Assembly (NCBI GenBank): GCA_016932115.1
Contig: JAFGDM010000199.1
Span: forward strand, 1 to 40,754
Source of the DNA: Deltaproteobacteria bacterium
Lineage (GTDB): Bacteria > Desulfobacterota > DSM-4660 > Desulfatiglandales > HGW-15
Length of the DNA: 40,754 nucleotides
Reading direction: 5' to 3'
Below the pieces are notes generated by a model. The model had not been told where the DNA came from and ran no database searches. It saw only the letters and a list, made by a program, of their open reading frames with translations. Both the position numbers and the translations under genes were made by a program. Shown one piece after another: positions 16,073 through 23,847 of the stretch; position 1 is the stretch's first letter; every line of letters starts with the position of its first letter.

Positions 16073-18232
16073 TTGGCAAATTGCATCAACTATAAAGAGG
16101 TTCTTAACGCTTCGCAACTCGAAGCGGTGATGACCCAAGAAGGTCCGCTGCTGGTTATTGCCGGGGCAGGAAGCGGAAAAACAAGGACCTTGGTCTACAG
16201 GGTGGCCCGTCTGGTGGAAACGGGAGTACCGCCGGAAAGCATTCTGCTTCTCACCTTCACGCGAAAGGCCGCCGCTGAAATGCTGGAAAGAGCGGCAAGC
16301 CTGGCAGATGAAAGATGCCGGTTCGTATCAGGAGGAACTTTCCATTCTCTTGCCCATAAAGTCCTTCGAGGGGCCGCCCATTTCCTTGGATTTGATAACA
16401 ACTTTACGATCCTTGACCGCTCAGATATGGAGGAAGTGATTCAATCTCTTGTTCAGGATATGACTATAGGAAGAGGGGCAATTCGTTTTCCGAAGCGTTC
16501 CACCTTAACCAACATAGTCAGCAAGGCGGCAAACCTCGAGTGCGGCATAGAGACCCTCATGGGCGAGGAATACGGCCAGTTCCTGGAATATGCGCCCCAA
16601 ATTAAGAAGCTTCAGGGCCTTTACGCAGAATACAAGAGAGATAATCAGCTCATGGATTATGACGACCTGATTGTCTTTTTGAGAGAACTTCTTTCCACTC
16701 ATGAGCAAACCCGCATGGTTCTAAGCGATCAGTATCGCTTTGTTATGGTCGACGAATACCAGGATACCAACAAGATCCAAGCCGACATCATTAAATGGCT
16801 TTCCAGGGACCATCACAATATCATGGCGGTAGGTGATGATGCTCAGTCGATCTATTCTTTCCGAGGAGCAAACTATAGGAATATGTTCGAGTTCCCAATG
16901 CTTTTCCCGGAGGCGAAGCTTATCAAACTGGAACAAAACTATCGTTCAACCCAACCTATCCTTAACCTGACCAACGCGCTGATGGGGCAAGCGCAAGAAA
17001 AATACACCAAGTGTCTGTTCACAGAAAGAAAGGACGGTGAGATTCCCAGGGTGGTGGATACTGGAACAGAGCCGGAACAAGCCTTCTTTGTCAGCACAAA
17101 GATCAAGGAAGAGATGTCCAGAGGGCGCTCCATTAGAGACTTTGCCGTGCTTTTCCGGGCCGGCTATCATTCTTTTGAACTGGAGGTGGAGCTGGCACGT
17201 CAGGGCATTCCATTTGTCAAATACGGCGGATTCAAATTCATGGAAGCGGCCCATATCAAAGATGTTCTCGCTTATTTGCGGGTCATCGTCAATCGGGACG
17301 ACGGCGTGAGTTGGGGACGGATCTTGAGGATGTTGAAAAACATCGGTCCTGGAAAGAGTCAAGCCATCATCGCCTGGATGAAGGAGAGCGCATGCTCTGC
17401 TTCTGAAATTGCCGCATGGCCTGGTGCCGGCAAAGCAGGTGAAGGTTTGAAGGGTCTGGCAAGTCTCTTGGGGGCACTGTCCGCTAGGGATTTTGCACCG
17501 ACCGCGGTTGTGGAACAGGTTGTGAAATACTATAAACCCATTCTTCAGGAGAAGTTCGATGACTTTCCCCGTAGGGAAAAGGACCTGGAGCAACTGGTCC
17601 TGATGGCGGAACGCTACCGGAAGATCAGCACGTTCCTCGACGATCTCCTTCTGGAACCGCCGAACAGCGCCGCAGAAATGGGCGTCGTCCATAAGGGAGA
17701 CTGTCTGACCTTGTCCACCGTGCATTCGGCAAAGGGACTGGAGTGGCCTGTGGTTTTCGTTATCTGGGTCATGGAAGGTTATTTCCCGCCTGCCAGGGCC
17801 AATGCTCATGAAGAAGCCATTGAAGAAGAAAGGCGGCTCATGTACGTTGCCGCCACAAGGGCTAAAGACAGGTTGATTCTATGCTATCCCGGCCGGGAGA
17901 CGGGTCGGAGTTGGTTTTCCTCTGAGGCGAGAGGACTTTCCTCTTTTATTCAAGCTCTTCCTCATGGCGTGGTGGAACATGCTTCATCGAGGGGACGGGG
18001 AGTTAGAGCGAGCGTGTGGGAGAGAGTCATGCCTCTCGGAAAGCGCGAAAGCAGGTTCATCGCTACAACCGAAAAACCCGAAGGGTTAAAAAAGGGGGAC
18101 AGGGTTCGACACCCAGCTTTCGGCCAAGGGGTTGTTGCCAAGCTCGTGGGCGAGGAAAAAGTTGAAGTCCTTTTCAAAAATGCGGGTAGAAAACTGCTCC
18201 ACCTGGGATATACCATTTTGGAAAAAGTCTGA
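16073..18232 (+). CDS. UvrD/Rep/PcrA-type superfamily 1 DNA helicase
   Basis: The 719-residue protein is a 3'-5' SF1A helicase. The motifs in order are the Q-motif L-N-A-S-Q-L-E-A-V (about 11-19), Walker A A-G-A-G-S-G-K-T (about 30-37), Walker B V-D-E-Y-Q-D-T (about 227-233), G-D-D-A-Q-S-I-Y-S-F-R-G-A, L-E-Q-N-Y-R-S, L-S-T-V-H-S-A-K-G-L-E-W and Y-V-A-A-T-R-A-K-D-R-L. The last 45 residues (K-G-D-R-V-R-H-P-A-F-G-Q-G-V-V) form the Tudor-like C-terminal domain that binds RNA polymerase in PcrA/UvrD. It starts with TTG, preceded by a GGATGGCGGGGGG stretch; no in-frame ATG competes. It probably acts in repair and replication restart. The gene appears monocistronic after the terminator at 15985-16010. 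Confidence 0.95.
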   Translation: MANCINYKEVLNASQLEAVMTQEGPLLVIAGAGSGKTRTLVYRVARLVETGVPPESILLLTFTRKAAAEMLERAASLADERCRFVSGGTFHSLAHKVLRGAAHFLGFDNNFTILDRSDMEEVIQSLVQDMTIGRGAIRFPKRSTLTNIVSKAANLECGIETLMGEEYGQFLEYAPQIKKLQGLYAEYKRDNQLMDYDDLIVFLRELLSTHEQTRMVLSDQYRFVMVDEYQDTNKIQADIIKWLSRDHHNIMAVGDDAQSIYSFRGANYRNMFEFPMLFPEAKLIKLEQNYRSTQPILNLTNALMGQAQEKYTKCLFTERKDGEIPRVVDTGTEPEQAFFVSTKIKEEMSRGRSIRDFAVLFRAGYHSFELEVELARQGIPFVKYGGFKFMEAAHIKDVLAYLRVIVNRDDGVSWGRILRMLKNIGPGKSQAIIAWMKESACSASEIAAWPGAGKAGEGLKGLASLLGALSARDFAPTAVVEQVVKYYKPILQEKFDDFPRREKDLEQLVLMAERYRKISTFLDDLLLEPPNSAAEMGVVHKGDCLTLSTVHSAKGLEWPVVFVIWVMEGYFPPARANAHEEAIEEERRLMYVAATRAKDRLILCYPGRETGRSWFSSEARGLSSFIQALPHGVVEHASSRGRGVRASVWERVMPLGKRESRFIATTEKPEGLKKGDRVRHPAFGQGVVAKLVGEEKVEVLFKNAGRKLLHLGYTILEKV

Positions 18233-18337
18233 TTTTCATGATATATTTCTTGTTTCCATATGATGCTGATTCATCAAACCTGACTGCGATGAGATGATCC
18301 TAGACTCAGAAAGTGATGAAGAAAACAGCGAAAGGTT

Positions 18338-18826
18338 TTAATACTTTATGAGGTCATCCCAAAAATCGGGATCTTGATCCTTCCAATTTTTTCCAAACCT
18401 CCTATCGCAGAACCCGCTTAGCCTCTCGTACCATTTTGTCCAGGAGTTTTGCTTTTTAGCCCTCGCTTCAAGCACATCCGCTAAGTAGAGAGCAATGTTG
18501 CTGATCTCGTCCTTCGGGGCGTAAAACGCTGCGCCCCTTTCTGCGGACTTCTTCAAATCTTCTTTGGTGAGTGCGTGGGCCGTCAGCATCAGTGCAGGGA
18601 TGTCTCTTCGGGTGGCTATGTCAAGCAAATCGTAGCCTCGGACACCCATGATGTCCAGGATAGCGGCATGGTATCGGTTTTTCTCAAGAAGCACCTTGGC
18701 GTCCTCATAGCTTGAGGCGGTATCGATTTTGCACATGTCCAAAAGTTCATAAATCATTTGGAGGATATCTTCTTCGTCGTCCACGACGAGGATCCACTTT
18801 CCCTTTAATGCCTTGCTGTTATCCAT
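18338..18826 (-). CDS. Receiver-domain response regulator with short conserved-type tail
   Basis: The 162-residue protein has a receiver domain (about 8-125) with V-V-D-D-E-E-D, the phospho-acceptor in A-A-I-L-D-I-M-G, M-L-T-A-H-A and the conserved Lys in Y-A-P-K-D-E. The following 40 residues (W-T-K-W-Y-E-R-L, R-F-G-K-N-W-K-D-Q-D-P-D-F-W-D-D-L-I) form a tryptophan-rich tail rather than a DNA-binding domain. I start at the ATG at 18826, directly after GGGGGAG; the track start (18883) adds 19 residues with no family resemblance. No kinase is adjacent, so its partner is elsewhere, possibly the kinase at 7.4-9.3 kb. It is separated from the TRAP operon by that operon's terminator. Confidence 0.85.
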   Translation of the reverse strand: MDNSKALKGKWILVVDDEEDILQMIYELLDMCKIDTASSYEDAKVLLEKNRYHAAILDIMGVRGYDLLDIATRRDIPALMLTAHALTKEDLKKSAERGAAFYAPKDEISNIALYLADVLEARAKKQNSWTKWYERLSGFCDRRFGKNWKDQDPDFWDDLIKY

Positions 18827-18930
18827 TGCTCCCCCGTTGCAGATCGACAGCGTTGTCTCCTCGAGGGCCCCCTTTGCGATCAAGAGGGGTTATGCGAGGC
18901 GGCAAGCGCCGGGTGAATTGAATGAAAACG

Positions 18931-18977
18931 CCTCATACCGGGGTGAGAAGGATGTCTCAGCCCCGGTATCTGTGAGG
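18931..18977 (-). terminator. Strong hairpin ending the TRAP operon
   Basis: CCTCATACCGGGGTGAGA pairs with TCTCAGCCCCGGTATCTGTGAGG with a one-base and a three-base bulge, around an AGGATG loop. On the minus strand, it lies about 40 bases after the dctP stop and is followed by CGTTTTCATT. The length and GC content make it the best terminator in the window. Confidence 0.75.
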
Positions 18978-19014
18978 TCGGTTTTTTCTATCCAGGCCTT
19001 CAGATGAAAAAAGC

Positions 19015-20055
19015 CTACTTGTATTCCTTGCTGTACTTTTCAACCATCTCTACCGTTGCCTTGAACACGGCTTCTCCATCAACACCCTTCTCGTTCGCCT
19101 GCTTGATGTATTCGTCGAAGACCGGTTTCACTGCATTCTTGAACTTTGCGGATTCTTCTTCCGAAAGTTGAATGAATTCATGGCCCAGCTTCAGGCAGAA
19201 TTGGCGTCCCGACTCATCACTGTCCCCCCACGCCTTGGCCGTGATGTCTTCATATTTCTTACTGACCTCGGTAATGATTTTTTGGAGGTCCGGCGGAAGG
19301 CTTTCCCATTTTTTGAGATTCATAGCGACAAAGAACCCCTGAGAATAGGAGCTGCTGTAGTTCAGCGTGGTATACTTGAGGACCTCGCCCTGCTTGAAGC
19401 CCTCCAGCGCCTCTATGGGGACCAAGGTGCCGTCTGCGATGTTTTTCTTAAGGGCATCATAGGTTTCACCCTGGGACATAGCCACGGGGGTGGCTCCAAA
19501 TGCCCTGACGATCAATTGGCTTGTTCCGGTTGATCGAATCTTCAACCCTTTTACCTGTTCCAGCTTGCTCACCGGCTTGTTGACCGTGTGCAGCAAACCG
19601 GGGCCATGGGCGAAGAGGTAGCACACATGGACATCGCTCAGTTCCTTGGGCTGAAACTTCCTGTTGAGCTCATTGATGACCCTTGTCGCTACAAAGGCGT
19701 TCGGGTATCCGAAGGGGTTGTCAACCGCCGATAGGACGGGGAAACGCCCCGGAGAATAGGCTAATACGGACAGGCCGAAATCCGAGATGCCTTTAACGAC
19801 TCCATCGTAGATCTGGGGGGCCGGTGTCAAAGATCCTCCGGTGAATATTTGTATCTTGATTTGACCTTTGGAGAGCTCCTCTATCTCCTTGGCCCAGGCT
19901 TCGGGAACCTTGGTTTGAATGTGAGTGGGGGGGAAGAAGGTGCTGTAGGTGAAGTTGTAGGTTGCCGCTTGGACTGTTGGGACGAAGATCGCCGCAGAAA
20001 GCACGACGAATGCCCCAAAGAAAACCAAACTTGCCGAAGTAAACACTTTTTTCAT
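19015..20055 (-). CDS. dctP: TRAP transporter solute-binding protein DctP family
   Basis: This 346-residue periplasmic protein captures an organic anion for a TRAP transporter. It has a clear signal peptide (M-K-K-V-F-T-S-A-S-L-V-F-F-G-A-F-V-V-L-S-A-A-I-F, cleavage near A-A-T-Y at about 30), then the mature start Y-N-F-T-Y-S-T-F-F-P-P-T-H. The DctP signature G-L-K-I-R-S-T-G-T-S, which carries the carboxylate-binding arginine, lies near residue 173, followed by F-G-A-T-P-V-A-M-S-Q-G-E-T-Y-D-A-L. A strong AGAGGAGG site precedes the ATG. It is the last gene before the terminator at 18931-18977 and follows dctM by about 130 bases, a usual place for extra expression of the binding protein. The ligand is not readable, but the operon suggests an organic acid. 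Confidence 0.95.
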   Translation of the reverse strand: MKKVFTSASLVFFGAFVVLSAAIFVPTVQAATYNFTYSTFFPPTHIQTKVPEAWAKEIEELSKGQIKIQIFTGGSLTPAPQIYDGVVKGISDFGLSVLAYSPGRFPVLSAVDNPFGYPNAFVATRVINELNRKFQPKELSDVHVCYLFAHGPGLLHTVNKPVSKLEQVKGLKIRSTGTSQLIVRAFGATPVAMSQGETYDALKKNIADGTLVPIEALEGFKQGEVLKYTTLNYSSSYSQGFFVAMNLKKWESLPPDLQKIITEVSKKYEDITAKAWGDSDESGRQFCLKLGHEFIQLSEEESAKFKNAVKPVFDEYIKQANEKGVDGEAVFKATVEMVEKYSKEYK

Positions 20056-20184
20056 TTCTCTGCCTCCTCTTTATTTAGTGGTTGTTGTGTCTATAAACTC
20101 CGCCTTCTTATACACGGTGCGAAAACCTTTCTTGTTTAAAACGCCTCCAAAAACCCTATACCTCGGCCTGTGCCGCCGATGAAA

Positions 20185-21489
20185 CTAATATGCCACAAAC
20201 TTCGGAAGAAATAGGGCGATTTGGGGGAAAAGAATCATGATCACAAGGTATGTGACCAAGGTCAGCACAAAGGGAAAGGCCCCTTTGAAGATGACTTCCA
20301 ACGGCACGTCTCTGGCAATTCCGCTGACTACATAGACATTGATCCCGACCGGCGGTGTTATTACGCCCAGTTCGGTCACGAGGACAACCACCACTCCGAA
20401 CCATATGGGATCGTAACCGATAGCAAGGGCAACCGGGTAAAAGATGGGGATAGTCAGCAGGATCATCCCCAAAGCGTCCATAAAAAGCCCCCCTATGAGA
20501 AAGAAAAGCATGATCACGAGCATAATGGCCCAGGAGGGAAGAGGGAGGCCCGCAACCCAGCCGGACAAGGTGTTGGGGATGGTGGTCACCGCCAGGAAGT
20601 GGCCGAAAACCGTGGCGCCTGCGACGATCATCAAGATCATACAGGTGGTTCGTGTTGAAGAATAAAGCCCCTCCAGAAAACCTCGCCACGAAAGCTGTCC
20701 GCGTACGAGGGGAATTACGACTCCCCCTAAAGCCCCTATGGCCCCCGCCTCAGTGGGCGTAAAAATGCCGATGAAGAGTCCTCCCATAACCAAAACAAAC
20801 AGAAGAAGGACTTCAGTAAGACCGGCAACGGCACTCAACCTTTTTTTGAAGCTCTGCTTTTCTACGCGGGGCGCGATGTCAGGTTTCAGGGAAACCCAAA
20901 TATAGATGGTCAGGATGAAAAGCAGGGAAAGAAGGATGCCGGGAAGGATCCCTGCCATAAAAAGCTTTCCTATGGATTGCTGAGTCTGGATTCCGTAAAC
21001 GATAAAGATCACGCTGGGTGGTATGAGAATGCCCAGGCTTCCCCCGGCTGCGACCACCCCTGTGGCCAGTTCATCGCTATACTTGAGTCTTTTCATCTCC
21101 GGCAGGGCGACCGATGCCATGGTGGCCGCTGTTGCGTTTGTGGAACCGCAGATGGCGGAAAAGGCGGCACAGGCGCCGACGGTTGCCATGGCAAGGCCTC
21201 CCTTATAATGTCCGAACCAGGTGAATGCGGCATCGTAAAGCTTGCGGCTGATGCCGGAGTAAAAAAGGATCTGTCCCATGAAGACGAATAGGGGAACAAC
21301 CGTCAAATCGTAAGAACTGAATACCGTGTAAAAATCTTTGATCGTGATATTGAGTGCCGCTGCAGGTGACACCAGGTATCCAAAACCCAGCAGGCCCACG
21401 AGGGCCATACAGAAGGCTACAGGAAACCTCGTAAACAAAAGGGCAATGAGGAGTAAAACGCCGATGATGCCGATGTGTGTAGGATTCAT
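20185..21489 (-). CDS. dctM: TRAP transporter large permease subunit DctM
   Basis: The 434-residue integral membrane protein is the large permease of a TRAP system. It has about 12 hydrophobic segments, with F-P-V-A-F-C-M-A-L-V-G-L-L-G near the start, G-A-C-A-A-F-S-A-I-C-G-S-T-N-A-T-A-A-T-M-A (about 105-125), G-I-L-I-P-P-S-V-I-F-I-V-Y-G and the C-terminal L-G-V-I-T-P-P-V-G-I-N-V-Y. The ORF track starts at 21558 within dctQ; the ATG at 21489 is preceded by GAGAGGAG and overlaps the dctQ stop in an ATGA, so I use that. DctM and DctQ form the Na+-driven import complex at the inner membrane. The overlapping minus ORF 20156-20689 is a shadow in another frame. Confidence 0.95.
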   Translation of the reverse strand: MNPTHIGIIGVLLLIALLFTRFPVAFCMALVGLLGFGYLVSPAAALNITIKDFYTVFSSYDLTVVPLFVFMGQILFYSGISRKLYDAAFTWFGHYKGGLAMATVGACAAFSAICGSTNATAATMASVALPEMKRLKYSDELATGVVAAGGSLGILIPPSVIFIVYGIQTQQSIGKLFMAGILPGILLSLLFILTIYIWVSLKPDIAPRVEKQSFKKRLSAVAGLTEVLLLFVLVMGGLFIGIFTPTEAGAIGALGGVVIPLVRGQLSWRGFLEGLYSSTRTTCMILMIVAGATVFGHFLAVTTIPNTLSGWVAGLPLPSWAIMLVIMLFFLIGGLFMDALGMILLTIPIFYPVALAIGYDPIWFGVVVVLVTELGVITPPVGINVYVVSGIARDVPLEVIFKGAFPFVLTLVTYLVIMILFPQIALFLPKFVAY

Positions 21490-21980
21490 GAAGCTCCTCT
21501 CTTCGTCCAAACGTGAAGAAGATTGACCAGAATTGCAAGGCAGAGGCCGAAAAAACAAATAGCCATGCAGTAGAGGATGGGATAGAAGGGGAGGAGCAAA
21601 GTCGGCGTGACCTCGCCTGCCGCTTTCATGTCCCCGGAGAGAAGAATAGCCTGCCAGACCAGAACAAGAAAAAGTGAAATACCGAGGAGATGGGTCAGGG
21701 TTTCAATAAACAGTTGCTTGCCTCTTGATAGGTTCTGTACCAGAATTTCAACGGCCACATGACCTTTTTTCAACATAGTATAGGGCATGGCAAAGGCGGC
21801 CAGTACGGCGCCCAGAAGGCTTACAACGTCATATGTCCCGGTTATGGGATTGTTGAAGAAATACCTCATGCAGATATCCGTACTGGTCAGCAGCATCATG
21901 GCTACAAGCGAGGCAGACGCTACCTTGTTGAATAATGAACTTAACCCTGTAACCGCTTTATCGAAAAAGGGAACTTTCAT
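21486..21980 (-). CDS. dctQ: TRAP transporter small permease subunit DctQ
   Basis: The 164-residue protein has four predicted transmembrane segments and the DctQ pattern: L-T-S-T-D-I-C-M-R-Y-F-F-N-N-P-I-T-G-T-Y-D-V-V (about 31-53), which places the family Asp/Arg in helix 2, and A-M-P-Y-T-M-L-K-K-G-H-V-A-V-E-I-L (about 65-82). It is upstream of dctM with a 4-base overlap and 46 bases downstream of the flavoprotein gene, so the transporter and enzymes are likely cotranscribed. It stabilises or links the binding protein with DctM. AAGGAGC lies about 11 bases before the start. Confidence 0.93.
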   Translation of the reverse strand: MKVPFFDKAVTGLSSLFNKVASASLVAMMLLTSTDICMRYFFNNPITGTYDVVSLLGAVLAAFAMPYTMLKKGHVAVEILVQNLSRGKQLFIETLTHLLGISLFLVLVWQAILLSGDMKAAGEVTPTLLLPFYPILYCMAICFFGLCLAILVNLLHVWTKRGAS

Positions 21981-22026
21981 GGCGATGTGAAGCTCCTTTC
22001 ATGGGCTGGAGCAGACACTATTGTTT

Positions 22027-23682
22027 TTAATCACAAAAAGGAAGACTGTCTTTTCTCAGGGTAATCTCCCGGCCGTCTTCCTTCCTGATGAGGATGTTTT
22101 TCTGCCATTCGGGATTTTTCTCCTCCGGGCAGTCGGTGCGGTAATGGGCGCCTCTGCTCTCGGCTCTCAAAAGCGCTGCCTTACAAACCATCTTAGAAAC
22201 GAGCAACATGTTTTGGAAATCGATCCGTCTCATGATCTGAACCGGATTCTGTGCCCGGCATTTCTTGCTGAGAACCTGCAGCTCTTCGATTTGGCCCAAA
22301 GCTCTGCTGAGACCATCGGCGCTTCGGATAATTCCTGCATTTTCCCACATGATTGATCGGAGTGTGCGGCACAATTCCTTCGGGTCCTGACCGGTTTCCG
22401 CGAAAAGGGACTCCAGTAGAGCTCTTTCACCACGAATTTCTCTCTCCGGGATCTGTGAAGGAGCCGTTTCCCTTGCCCTCAGCCCCGCGTTTGTCCCTGC
22501 CGTTTCACCCGTGACGAAGACCTCCAAGAGGGCGTTTCCAGCCAGCCGATTCGCGCCGTGTAGGCCGGCACACACCTCGCCGGCGGCAAACAGTCCCTTC
22601 ATCTCTGTCTCGGCCTCCAAATCGGCCACGATGCCTCCCATAGAAAAGTGTGCCGTAGGAGAAACCACAAACTCCTTGATGGCGGGCGACCACCCTGCGG
22701 GGAGCAACGAAGAAAAGGTTGCCGTCTTTTCTTCCGGGATGTTGGTAATATCCATTACGACTCCCCCGCGGACCCCGAGACCTTGTTTGACCTCTTCCAT
22801 GATGGCCCTGGCAAGGCGATCTCTTGTAATTCTCACGGGTTCGTCCAACCCGTGTTTGGTCAAAACATCTTCGCCTGAGGCATTCTTGAGCCTTGCACCG
22901 GCTCGGAAGATCATCACCTCGTAAAGAAGGAGCCTGCTGCCCAGATTTCCCAATGCAGTGGGATAAAACTGAACAAATTCCATATCCTTCAACGGCACCC
23001 CAAGCTCGAAAGCAATGGCCTGTCCGTCTCCCTGGATCCCGGGTGCATTGTTGTTGTGAAGATAGATCCCGGCATATCCTCCGGAAGCCAGTACGGCACT
23101 TCGAAATCCCATGGAATAGAATGCACCGTCCTGAGAAATACCTGTGGCCGCACTTACCCGATCCCCTTGTCGAATGAGCGCCGTCACGGAAACCTTGTCG
23201 AGGAAGCGAACCCCGATGCGTTTTGCATAGTTCTTGATGGGTAGGATCAAGTCGCTCCCGGTCCGATTTTCTCCCCGGACGTGGCGTGGGAAGGTATGTC
23301 CCGGAACGTGATCGAAAACCATACGACCATCCTTCGTTGCGAATGAGACGCCACACTTCTCCATGAAAGGAATAACACTGTCAGCGCCTCTTGCCACCCG
23401 TTCCAGCATTCTCTTGTCGTTCAGGAAGCGGCCGCTCTGCAAGGTATCCTTCACATACACGTCAAGGCTGTCCTCCGGGTGTCCCATGCCGGGAACGGCC
23501 CAAGAGGCCTTCGAAAGGTAGGTGTTGTTTCCGAACCCCACTCTGGTTTTGGAAACCACAAGGACGTCCGCGCCCGTATCCCTACCGGCAATAGCGGCCC
23601 GAAGGGCGGCCCCGCCTCCGCCGATCACCAATAGATCACACCTGAGGGCATGGGACTTAAAAAATGTACTCGTACCTCTCAA
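22027..23682 (-). CDS. FAD-dependent dehydrogenase/reductase, SdhA/FrdA-like flavoprotein
   Basis: The 551-residue protein is a soluble member of the succinate dehydrogenase/fumarate reductase flavoprotein family. The FAD dinucleotide fold is C-D-L-L-V-I-G-G-G-G-A-A-L-R-A-A (about 15-30). Family landmarks follow: G-E-N-R-T-G-S-D-L-I-L-P-I, G-D-G-Q-A-I-A-F-E-L-G, F-V-Q-F-Y-P-T-A-L, S-P-T-A-H-F-S-M-G-G with the substrate His, and G-L-H-G-A-N-R-L-A-G-N-A-L-L-E with the substrate Arg. These residues bind a dicarboxylate in known members, so a succinate/fumarate-like substrate or product is inferred. The start is TTG with CCGGAG about 9 bases upstream. No iron-sulfur or membrane subunit is adjacent. 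Alternatives include aspartate-oxidase-like or urocanate/methacrylate-reductase-like roles. Confidence 0.88.
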   Translation of the reverse strand: MRGTSTFFKSHALRCDLLVIGGGGAALRAAIAGRDTGADVLVVSKTRVGFGNNTYLSKASWAVPGMGHPEDSLDVYVKDTLQSGRFLNDKRMLERVARGADSVIPFMEKCGVSFATKDGRMVFDHVPGHTFPRHVRGENRTGSDLILPIKNYAKRIGVRFLDKVSVTALIRQGDRVSAATGISQDGAFYSMGFRSAVLASGGYAGIYLHNNNAPGIQGDGQAIAFELGVPLKDMEFVQFYPTALGNLGSRLLLYEVMIFRAGARLKNASGEDVLTKHGLDEPVRITRDRLARAIMEEVKQGLGVRGGVVMDITNIPEEKTATFSSLLPAGWSPAIKEFVVSPTAHFSMGGIVADLEAETEMKGLFAAGEVCAGLHGANRLAGNALLEVFVTGETAGTNAGLRARETAPSQIPEREIRGERALLESLFAETGQDPKELCRTLRSIMWENAGIIRSADGLSRALGQIEELQVLSKKCRAQNPVQIMRRIDFQNMLLVSKMVCKAALLRAESRGAHYRTDCPEEKNPEWQKNILIRKEDGREITLRKDSLPFCD

Positions 23683-23718
23683 TGGGTTGGGCTCCGGTAT
23701 AAGGTTCGCCTTTCTTTT

Positions 23719-23844
23719 TCAGACTTCCATGAAAAGATTTTTGACTGTGTTATCATCCGGAATTCCTTGTGCGGCGTAGTGCCCGCACACCAGCGCGGAT
23801 TCTCCTCCCTCCGGCCTTGCCAAAATCATTTTCTGAAAGTCCAT
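23719..23844 (-). CDS. Possible 41-residue small protein between ligase and flavoprotein
   Basis: A small ORF begins 3 bases after the ligase stop and fills most of the 165-base gap before the flavoprotein. It reads M-D-F-Q-K-M-I-L-A-R-P-E-G-G, then a C-G-H-Y-A-A-Q-G-I-P-D-D-N motif-like segment, and ends in L-F-M-E-V. It is in the same frame as the flavoprotein and separated from it by a single TGA plus 12 codons. No good ribosome site precedes it. It may be a real small gene coupled to the ligase, a decayed N-terminal extension or chance. I do not recognise a family. Confidence 0.35.
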   Translation of the reverse strand: MDFQKMILARPEGGESALVCGHYAAQGIPDDNTVKNLFMEV

Positions 23845-23847
23845 ACG

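Noticed and set aside
16946-17809. 287-codon minus-strand ORF
   Set aside because: Antisense shadow of the helicase gene.
20156-20689. 177-codon minus-strand ORF overlapping dctM
   Set aside because: His/Arg-rich frame-shifted reading of dctM.
22505-23356. 283-codon minus-strand ORF in another frame of the flavoprotein
   Set aside because: Arg/Gly-rich out-of-frame translation; the SdhA-like frame holds all family motifs.
23719-23721. TGA between the small ORF and flavoprotein as a selenocysteine codon
   Set aside because: No convincing SECIS-like hairpin directly downstream, and the TTG start of the flavoprotein has its own ribosome site.
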